Shown one piece after another: positions 19,749-26,108 of a stretch of 26,108 nt of DNA. Source of the DNA: a virus. The stretch's first letter is position 1. The number at the start of each line of letters is the position of its first letter. A program made the translations under genes and the position numbers. The DNA lies in IMG/VR virus record IMGVR_UViG_3300032605_000121, positions 1 through 26,108 of that record; one strand, written 5' to 3'. The notes beneath the pieces were generated by a model that was not told where the DNA came from, did not search any database, and worked only from the letters and a program-made list of their open reading frames with translations.

Positions 19749-20994
19749 AGAGAAAGATTGGAACGTTTATCTGTATCTTGCTGGTCGTGGTGCAGGTAAG
19801 ACGCGCACTGCTGCGGAATGGGTTGCTTGGCAGTCCGTTAGATTTCCTAATACCAGGTGGGCGGTTGTGGCAGCAACGTTCGGTGACGTACGCGACACCT
19901 GCGCCGAAGGTGAGTCGGGTCTTGTAAACATTCTCAGACGCTACGGCGTACTGAAGCATTACAACCGTTCAATGGGTGAGATGAAACTCACCAACGGTTC
20001 GCTCATAAAGATGTTCTCCGCTGACGAGCCAGACCGTTTACGTGGCCCTCAGTTTCACGGAGCCTGGTGCGACGAGTTGGCAGCCTGGCGTTACCCGGAG
20101 ACGTACGAACAGTTGCAGTTCACGCTCCGTCTTGGTGACAATCCGCAGACCATCATTACTACAACGCCTCAGCCGAAGAAACTGATTAAAGAACTTGTCG
20201 CCAACGAGAGGGGAACGGTACGCGTAGTACGTGGTTCCACGTTCGACAACGCAGCAAACCTGCCATCAGCAGCACTTGACCAACTCCGCGCCAGATACGA
20301 AGGAACTCGCCTTGGTCGTCAGGAACTTTACGCGGAAGTGTTGGAAGATACTCCCGGCGCTCTATGGACAATGGACAGCATTGACGCTACGCGAGTCAAG
20401 CAACTACCGGACATGGTGCGCGTCGTTGTAGCGATTGACCCAGCAGCAACCAGTAACGAGATGTCGGACGAGACAGGAATCGTTGTTGTCGGGAAAGGAG
20501 TGGACGGACGCGGTTACGTGCTCGCTGACCGGAGTTGTCGCTTGTCTCCTGCTGGATGGGCGCGTCGAGCGATTGAGGCTTACGACGAGTTTGAGGCCAG
20601 CCGTATCATCGGTGAAACGAACATGGGCGGAGAGATGATTGAAACCATCATCCACCAGATACGCGGAAACATTCCGTATCGTGGTGTAGTAGCCAAGCGC
20701 GGAAAGGTACTGCGCGCCGAACCAGTCGCTGCGCTCTACGAGCAGGGAAGGATTAGCCATCATGGAACGTTCCCTGAGTTGGAAGAGCAGATGACGACAT
20801 GGGTCGCAGACCAGTCCGACTACTCACCCGACAGATTGGACGCGCTCGTTCATGGCTTCGCTTCATTGGACATTGGTATTGGTGCTTCCGCCGACCGCTA
20901 CTTCAACGCCATCGCTCCGTTGTGTCAGAAGTGCGACATGCCTAACGCTGAAGGCCTTTCGCTTTGCTCGCACTGCGGTTCAACACTACAATAA
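19630..20994 (+). CDS. terL: Terminase large subunit with C-terminal zinc ribbon
   Basis: 454 residues if started at ATG 19630; TTG 19585 or TTG 19678 are alternatives. ATPase: Walker A AGRGAGKTRT (about 51-60), Walker B-like GAWCDELAAW (about 145-153), coupling motif TTTPQPKK. RNase H-like nuclease: VVVAIDPAATSNEMSDETGIVVVG (about 262-286), an ETNMGGEM segment, and a later PDRLDALVHG with a further acidic residue. It pumps DNA into the prohead and cuts concatemers. Oddly the last residues form C432-x2-C435-x10-C446-x2-C449, a zinc ribbon absent from most TerL proteins. Confidence 0.95.
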   Translation: MTQEQSSPKSPDSDSSLRTIAASRILWEKELARPEQLPSEEKDWNVYLYLAGRGAGKTRTAAEWVAWQSVRFPNTRWAVVAATFGDVRDTCAEGESGLVNILRRYGVLKHYNRSMGEMKLTNGSLIKMFSADEPDRLRGPQFHGAWCDELAAWRYPETYEQLQFTLRLGDNPQTIITTTPQPKKLIKELVANERGTVRVVRGSTFDNAANLPSAALDQLRARYEGTRLGRQELYAEVLEDTPGALWTMDSIDATRVKQLPDMVRVVVAIDPAATSNEMSDETGIVVVGKGVDGRGYVLADRSCRLSPAGWARRAIEAYDEFEASRIIGETNMGGEMIETIIHQIRGNIPYRGVVAKRGKVLRAEPVAALYEQGRISHHGTFPELEEQMTTWVADQSDYSPDRLDALVHGFASLDIGIGASADRYFNAIAPLCQKCDMPNAEGLSLCSHCGSTLQ

Positions 20995-21016
20995 AACAAT
21001 CTAACGAAGAGGGATA

Positions 21017-23896
21017 ATGGCTCTATTCAGTCGCAAAAAGAACGAAGACGCTCTCGTTAAGAGAATCGCCGAAGAGGTAATCAAGGCGAGCGGAAACAAC
21101 ATGGGAATGACACCTTACGGTGGAACCGGATACGCGACTACTTCAGCAGCAATGCCTTCACAGATGATGCAGTCTCCCGGCAGTGGTGGACAAGGACTGC
21201 TTCAGTCACCAGGAACCCAAGCCAATCCGCTTCCGCGCTTCTCCTACGATTTCGGGGCTCAGTTAGGCCCATCAGCACCGTTCCTACCTGCTCCCTTAGA
21301 CCCCGTATTTGACGATTCTGGACGTGCGCTTCCTCGTTTGTGGGAATACCCCGTCGCGTGGAACCTTGACCTCAATATGCAGTCAACACCGTGGACGGTA
21401 CTGCGTTCAATGGCTGACCAGATTGACATCATCCACCGTTGCATTGAAATCAAAATTTCTGAAATCACCAAGATGGAATGGTCGTTCGACGTAGAGGACG
21501 CAACCATCTTCCAGATGATGTCTGAGCAGAACGTCTCTCACGCTAAAGCAGCCAAGATTGCTCGCGAACTGTACGACGAGAAGATTGTTGAACTCCGAAA
21601 GTTCTGGGAGAACCCGTACCCAACACTCGGACGTACGTTCACTGAGTGGATGACTGAGTTCCTATGGCAACACTTCGTGTTCGACGGAACGCCGGTATAT
21701 CCTCGCTACAATTTGGGTAAGAACGTAATCGGCTTTGAAATCATTGACGCTCCTACCATCAAGGTTCTCCTGGACAATCGTGGCGCTGTTCCTGCTCCAC
21801 CGGCTCCTGCATACCAACAGATTCTTTGGGGATTTCCACGAGGCGAGTATCAAAGTTCACCGGAGAGCGACGGAGAGTTCTTCTCGGGAGAAGGTAAGGC
21901 TGGCGAATACATGCGCGACCAGTTGGCCTACTTTGTTCGCAACCGTCGTACGTGGTCACCTTACGGATTTAGTTGTGTAGAAGAAGCAGTTCCTAGCGCC
22001 ACGATTTATTTGGAACGCCAGATGTGGATGAAATCGGAATACTCCAACGGTTCCGCGCCTATGGCTTTCTTCGAGACGGACTCCGACGAAATGGAACCAA
22101 CGCGTCTTGCTGCATGGGAACGCGTGTTCAACGACAAGATGTCCGGTCAGACTGGCGAGCGTCACAAGATGAAAGTGCTTCCACGCGGATTCAAGCCAAC
22201 GTTCGCTCCGACCATTGACGAGCGTTACAAGACGGACTACGACAACTTCCTCATCCTGCGTATCGCCACAATCTTCGGCGTATCGCCATCAACTCTGGGC
22301 ATCATCCCACGTAGCGGTCTTGGTGGAGCAGGTGAGCGTGAAGGTGAAGCACAACAGGCACTCACCACGTCTCAGAAACCATTGGAATCGTTCCTCGTTG
22401 AGACAATCAACACGCTGTCACGCCGGTTCCTCGGAGCGGACAAGAACATCACGTTCCACTTTGACGACGACAACGACAACATCGCCACTCTGAACGCTAA
22501 GTCGACGGCCTACCAGACTTCGCTCTACTCCGGTCAGATGACCATGAACGACGTACGCGGTGAACTCGGTATGCCTCTGTACGACATGCCGGAAGCAGAC
22601 GAACCGTTCATCCTCGGTGCTGGCGGTAGTCCGGTCTTCCTTAAGGGATTGCTGGAAGTCAACGAATCTGGTGAAACAGTAGAACAGAAGGGAACGGAAG
22701 CGACTGATGACGAAATGGATTCTGGGGCCGGAAGTAGCGGTAACGTCAGCGAAGAAAGCAAAGACGCGGAAGGCTCGAAAGGCAAAGGTAGCCAGGGCAA
22801 AGACAGCGAAGGCAAAGGTTCACAGAACGTCGGTGAAAGCAAAGCGTCGTCGTCTGACGTAGATGACGCGGAGAAGTCTGTAAGCAGGGAAGAAATCCGG
22901 GAGTTCTCGCGCTTCGTAAAATCACGACACAAGAACGGCAAGTGGAGGGCGTTTGACTTCGTTACCATTCCGGAAGAAGTTGCTGACAAGTTGAACGAGC
23001 AGGGATACTTCATCGTCAAGGGAGTTACTCCCATGCCGGAAAGCGTTTACGACTGGGCTGCGAGTTATCTGAACAGCGAGATAACTGATACCCCAAAAGG
23101 TTTGCTTACTAAGCGAGCGTTAAGCGACGTTCCTGGAATCAAGCACAAGTTGATGGTGGAGAAACATTACGCTCCCATCATTGAGCAGGCTCTCGCTAAC
23201 AGCATTACCGGAGTTGAAGCAGCGATTAAACAGGCTATGGAGTCTTCCAACAAGGCAGCCGACGACGACCTTTCCGCAGCACGATTAGCCGTTGCTCAGA
23301 ACATCAAGGTGGATACGCTTCCACTACAGAAGTCGCTGGAGCAGATGGCTCTCGACTCAGGGTTCGTTGGAAGTGCTTACGCGGTGAGAGAAATGGGCGA
23401 CGGAGCCTCCCTCGTATCGGACTTGTCGAAGGCATCGGTGAACTTTGACTGGGATTCATGGGAACCTGGCAATCCACTAGCAGCGTCAATGATTACCGAA
23501 GGACGTATGCTCAACGTCCTCAACGGAACGAAAGCAACAGCCAACGGAATCGGTAAAACCACCACTAAGAGAATCACCAACGCAATCGTCAACGGAATCA
23601 GCGCCGGTGACCCAGCGAAGTCAATCGCCAAGGACATCAACGCAATCATCCAAGACCCTCAGCGCGCCATGACCATCGCGGTTACTGAAACGAACTACGC
23701 GTACAACTCAGCAGCAGTAGACCAGTACGCAGCGTCCGGACTTACTCAGTTCGAGTGGTTCGCGTATGACGACGGATTGACGTGCGAAGTGTGCTTAGAT
23801 GAAGAGAGTGCAAATCCTCACGACCTATCCGACGACGTTCCACCGGCTCATCCGAATTGCCGATGCACTGTTCTCGCTGTAATCTCTAGTAACTAA
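21017..23896 (+). CDS. Portal-MuF fusion protein
   Basis: 959 residues, about twice a normal portal. Residues about 100-550 are portal-like: VAWNLDLNMQSTPWTVLRSMADQIDIIHRCIEIKISEITKMEW, a middle wing region, and DYDNFLILRIATIFGVSPSTLGIIPRSGLGGAGEREGEAQQ with the clip/stem. A low-complexity Ser/Gly/Lys/Glu linker (about 560-620) leads to a MuF/SPP1 gp7-like domain ending in TNYAYNSAAVDQY..GLTQFEWFAYDDGLTCEVC...PPAHPNCRC. The portal ring is the DNA gate; MuF domains are minor head proteins inside the capsid. The fusion fixes MuF at 12 copies. The GAGGGATA site precedes the ATG. Confidence 0.93.
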   Translation: MALFSRKKNEDALVKRIAEEVIKASGNNMGMTPYGGTGYATTSAAMPSQMMQSPGSGGQGLLQSPGTQANPLPRFSYDFGAQLGPSAPFLPAPLDPVFDDSGRALPRLWEYPVAWNLDLNMQSTPWTVLRSMADQIDIIHRCIEIKISEITKMEWSFDVEDATIFQMMSEQNVSHAKAAKIARELYDEKIVELRKFWENPYPTLGRTFTEWMTEFLWQHFVFDGTPVYPRYNLGKNVIGFEIIDAPTIKVLLDNRGAVPAPPAPAYQQILWGFPRGEYQSSPESDGEFFSGEGKAGEYMRDQLAYFVRNRRTWSPYGFSCVEEAVPSATIYLERQMWMKSEYSNGSAPMAFFETDSDEMEPTRLAAWERVFNDKMSGQTGERHKMKVLPRGFKPTFAPTIDERYKTDYDNFLILRIATIFGVSPSTLGIIPRSGLGGAGEREGEAQQALTTSQKPLESFLVETINTLSRRFLGADKNITFHFDDDNDNIATLNAKSTAYQTSLYSGQMTMNDVRGELGMPLYDMPEADEPFILGAGGSPVFLKGLLEVNESGETVEQKGTEATDDEMDSGAGSSGNVSEESKDAEGSKGKGSQGKDSEGKGSQNVGESKASSSDVDDAEKSVSREEIREFSRFVKSRHKNGKWRAFDFVTIPEEVADKLNEQGYFIVKGVTPMPESVYDWAASYLNSEITDTPKGLLTKRALSDVPGIKHKLMVEKHYAPIIEQALANSITGVEAAIKQAMESSNKAADDDLSAARLAVAQNIKVDTLPLQKSLEQMALDSGFVGSAYAVREMGDGASLVSDLSKASVNFDWDSWEPGNPLAASMITEGRMLNVLNGTKATANGIGKTTTKRITNAIVNGISAGDPAKSIAKDINAIIQDPQRAMTIAVTETNYAYNSAAVDQYAASGLTQFEWFAYDDGLTCEVCLDEESANPHDLSDDVPPAHPNCRCTVLAVISSN

Positions 23897-23914
23897 CAGA
23901 GGAGTATTTCAACA

Positions 23915-25564
23915 ATGACTCAAGACATCACTTACGTTGGCTTTGGTGACATAACCTGCAAGCGCGGAGACGATGGTGCTCTGTTCGTTTACGGTAAAGC
24001 AACTGGCCCAGACCTCGACCTCGACCAGCAAATCTGCGACCCTGACTGGTTGAAGACTGCAATGCCACAGTGGTTGGCTACTGGTGCGAACGTTCGTGAG
24101 ATGCACAATTCCATCGCAGCCGGTATCGGTCTTGAACTGAACGCTGACGGAGAAGACTGGTATTTGAAGTCAGAAGTAGTGGACGACAACACCGCACGTA
24201 AGGTGGAGAAGAAAGTCTTGAAGGGGTACTCCATCGGTATCAAACAAGCACGAATCGTTAAGGACGAGAAGGCTCCTAACGGCCGTATCGTCGGTGGACA
24301 GATTGTTGAAGTGTCGCTCGTAGACCGTCCAGCCAACCCAACCGCAACCGTAGAGATTGCCAAGGCAGTAGGCGAGAACCTTGAACTCGTTAAGGGCATT
24401 GACCTGGAGCCACTCATTCCGAACACTCAGCAGAGCCACGCAGACTCAGCCAACATCAACCAAGAGTTGAACATCGTTGATGTCCCTGCTGCTAAGGACT
24501 CGGACGACCCATACCCAGCAGTAACGCTTTGCCCTGCTTGCTCCGGTACCGGCGTTCAGGCCGACACCAACGACGCTTGTCCTGTTTGCGATGGCTCCGG
24601 TAAGCACCCCGAAGTATGGCCAATGAACCCTGAAGCGGAACAGTTGTTTGACGAACTGAACCAGGAAGGCGAAAGTGGCAAGGGAGCAGACGCGGAAGTC
24701 GAGAAGAAGGACTACTCCGACAAGCAGCGTCAGAACTTGGCTGACAAGGGTCAAGCAATGCCCGACGGTTCTTACCCAATCAAGACCGTAGGCGACTTGA
24801 AGAAAGCCATCCAAGCGTTCGGACGCGCTAAGGACAAGGCCAAGACCAAGGCACACATCAAGGCTCGCGCCGAAGCACTCGGAAAGGAAGACCTGCTTCC
24901 TGAGAGTTGGAAGGCAGTTGACGCAGACGTTGTTAAGGAGATGGAGCACGACCCTGACGACCTCGCAGCAGTGCGTCAGTCTCTCATCAACCTCATTAAG
25001 GCCGAACTCGACGAGATGGCCAGTGGAGAAGAGAACGAAGTATGCGACATCTACCAGTTGACTCAGGCTCTCGAACTGTTCCTCTGCTGGTGGGAACACG
25101 AAGCAGACGAGAACGAAACGACTAACCCATTTACAACCACTACAACAGGAGACGACACGATGGCCTACATTGGACTCGGAGTATCAGCAGACCTTATTAA
25201 GTCAGCGAGCGCAGAAGACGCAAGCGAAGACACCAAGACCGAACTACGGAACGAGATTCGCAAGGCTCTCGGAGTAGATGAGGAGATTGCCATTTACAAG
25301 ACGGCACTCGCAGAACAGCAAGAGAGTGTGCAAGCACTAAAGGCTGCGCTGGAAGAGGTACGTGAGATGGCTACGCCCGGAGGACCCGTTCTTCGAGCAA
25401 CACAGGCACAGGCATCTAAGGCTGCCGACGCTGAACGACTGCAAGCGGAAGCAGCACGCTACAAGCGTCTGGCAAGCGAAGTAGTTGACCCATCCATGAA
25501 GGCTGGATACTTGGCCAAGGCTGCGAGCGCAGTAGCCGACGCTGAGCGAATCCTTCGCAACTAA
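23915..25564 (+). CDS. Prohead protease-scaffold polyprotein with DnaJ-like zinc finger
   Basis: 549 residues behind AGAGGAG. The N-terminal protease (about 1-150) has the HK97 gp4/S78 arrangement: H64 (REMHNS), S106 (KGYSIGIK), E132 (IVEVSLVDRPANP). Next comes CPACSGTGVQ...CPVCDGSGK (about 206-230), two CxxCxGxG units like the DnaJ central zinc finger. Then a DUF6582-type segment (YSDKQRQNLADKGQAMPDGSYPI...KAHIKARAEALGKEDLLPESW), an acidic helical part, a Thr-rich linker and a coiled-coil scaffold. It cleaves scaffold and capsid N-termini during maturation. The major capsid gene follows 23 bases later. Confidence 0.88.
   Translation: MTQDITYVGFGDITCKRGDDGALFVYGKATGPDLDLDQQICDPDWLKTAMPQWLATGANVREMHNSIAAGIGLELNADGEDWYLKSEVVDDNTARKVEKKVLKGYSIGIKQARIVKDEKAPNGRIVGGQIVEVSLVDRPANPTATVEIAKAVGENLELVKGIDLEPLIPNTQQSHADSANINQELNIVDVPAAKDSDDPYPAVTLCPACSGTGVQADTNDACPVCDGSGKHPEVWPMNPEAEQLFDELNQEGESGKGADAEVEKKDYSDKQRQNLADKGQAMPDGSYPIKTVGDLKKAIQAFGRAKDKAKTKAHIKARAEALGKEDLLPESWKAVDADVVKEMEHDPDDLAAVRQSLINLIKAELDEMASGEENEVCDIYQLTQALELFLCWWEHEADENETTNPFTTTTTGDDTMAYIGLGVSADLIKSASAEDASEDTKTELRNEIRKALGVDEEIAIYKTALAEQQESVQALKAALEEVREMATPGGPVLRATQAQASKAADAERLQAEAARYKRLASEVVDPSMKAGYLAKAASAVADAERILRN
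25160..25564 (+). CDS. Nested in-frame scaffold protein (internal start)
   Basis: ATG 25160 is codon 416 of the protease gene and has its own AGGAG (25147-25151) with an 8-base spacer, matching this phage's best start sites. Translation from it gives 134 residues: a short start (AYIGLGVSADLIKSA), then a long coiled coil (ELRNEIRKALGVDEEIAIYKTALAEQQESVQALKAALEEVREM) and Ala-rich helices. The Thr-rich segment just before (about residues 403-412) is a natural linker. This is the layout of lambda C/Nu3, where the scaffold is made in excess from an internal start. Confidence 0.6.
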   Translation: MAYIGLGVSADLIKSASAEDASEDTKTELRNEIRKALGVDEEIAIYKTALAEQQESVQALKAALEEVREMATPGGPVLRATQAQASKAADAERLQAEAARYKRLASEVVDPSMKAGYLAKAASAVADAERILRN

Positions 25565-25587
25565 CCACAACCTCAAAGGAAATTCAA

Positions 25588-26108
25588 ATGGCACTTACTG
25601 CCCCATCCATTGACGAACTATTTGGCGGACTCCCAGCCGAACAGCGTCTTGACCGTTTCGAGGCTTACAAGTCTGCAATGAGCGTTTGCCACCAGGCTGC
25701 TCGTAGCGGTGCTTACTCGTTCAACGGTGCAACCATCCAGAAGAACACCACAGTCGCAGACCGTGTTGGTGAACTCAAGGACATCGTAACCAAGGGTCTT
25801 TCAGCAGAACAGATTTCTTCAATCACGACTGCCCTCGACACAGTTCAGAGCGTTACTAAGGCTAGCCCTGAGTGGACACTTACTAACCCTCTTAACAACT
25901 CAACTTCAGGTGTAACTGGTCTTGTTCCTTACGACCTTGAGCCAGCACTTGCACTGCTCGTACCTCGCTCATTCATTCTCCGTAACAGCGTTAGCCGTAT
26001 CGGTGGAATTGGTCAGGCATACGAGTTCCGTCGTATCCTCGGTGTAACGAACTCAAACACTGGTGGCGTACCAAACATGAGTACGTTCTTCAACCCAACT
26101 GGCACAAC
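25588..26108 (+). CDS. HK97-fold major capsid protein (3' truncated)
   Basis: The first 173 codons are present; the frame is open at the right edge. AAAGGAAA precedes the ATG. The N-terminal ~100 residues (DELFGGLPAEQRLDRFEAYKSAMSVCHQAARSGAY...) look like a helical delta-domain that the protease would remove. The mature part starts near TNPLNNSTSGVTGLVPYDLEPALALLVPRSFILRNSVSRIGGIGQAYEFRRI, a pattern seen in HK97-type capsid proteins of actinophages. Position after portal and protease supports the call strongly. Confidence 0.88.
   Translation, partial: MALTAPSIDELFGGLPAEQRLDRFEAYKSAMSVCHQAARSGAYSFNGATIQKNTTVADRVGELKDIVTKGLSAEQISSITTALDTVQSVTKASPEWTLTNPLNNSTSGVTGLVPYDLEPALALLVPRSFILRNSVSRIGGIGQAYEFRRILGVTNSNTGGVPNMSTFFNPTGT

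Noticed and set aside
22534-23034. Antisense ORF of 166 codons, Ser/Pro/Leu-rich
   Set aside because: It mirrors the low-complexity linker of the portal-MuF gene; no start signal or family pattern.
24446-25099. Long antisense ORF of 217 codons
   Set aside because: It lies fully opposite the prohead protease gene, has no ribosome-binding site and no recognisable motif; it reflects codon bias of the sense gene.
1-26108. tRNA genes, CRISPR arrays and insertion sequences
   Set aside because: No cloverleaf-like segment, no spaced identical repeats of CRISPR type, and no transposase or terminal inverted repeats were seen.

Overview
This window is a compact, fully forward-strand stretch of a tailed-phage genome (Caudoviricetes, HK97-type capsid, probably a siphovirus). 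The host is most likely an actinobacterium, because the phage carries a WhiB-type Fe-S regulator, an Rpf-like secreted muralytic domain and a portal-MuF fusion of the kind seen in actinophages. Base composition looks close to half GC, so a high-GC Streptomyces- or Mycobacterium-like host is not required. No integrase, tRNA, CRISPR array or IS element was seen. No gene-free stretch exceeds 300 bases; the longest (4459-4675) holds a terminator and a promoter.

Layout: (1) 1-2053, virion or tail-side genes, including a protein built from 18 tandem 20-residue repeats. (2) 2054-4536, a promoter-led block with a small HTH protein, a calcineurin-like phosphoesterase, a holin-like membrane protein and a YiiX/NlpC-type hydrolase, closed by a strong hairpin terminator. 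(3) 4600-15166, an early region of about 35 tightly packed small genes in three transcription units. It includes SSB, a putative ssDNA-annealing protein, WhiB, a winged-helix replication initiator with an apparent internal origin, HNH and VRR-NUC nucleases, an Rpf-like enzyme, an Nmad1/DUF1599 protein and a YqaJ exonuclease. (4) 15176-19273, a proteasome-like Ntn hydrolase followed by a DNA-modification-like cassette: ParB-like, TET/JBP-like dioxygenase, GT-B-like protein, HAD-like hydrolase and TET-associated-type glycosyltransferase. (5) 19278-26108, the packaging and head genes: small and large terminase, portal-MuF fusion, prohead protease with a nested scaffold, and the start of the major capsid protein.

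The three early transcription units share one control module. Each has an A-rich upstream tract, a TTGACC -35 box with a 17-bp spacer that contains the inverted repeat TGACCG-N5-CGGTCA, and a TAnnnT -10 box. A stem-loop then sits at the predicted 5' end of the RNA. Its 15-nt loop is conserved while its stem sequence differs between copies, and it abuts an AGGAGG ribosome-binding site. The same CGGTCA half-site recurs four times at about 21-bp spacing inside the replication-initiator gene, just before an AT-rich stretch, which suggests one regulator could see both early promoters and origin.

Reading the whole window I found no GATC and no AGCT, where about 100 of each would be expected by chance. 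Other palindromes of the same composition are common. Together with the modification cassette this points to strong restriction pressure.
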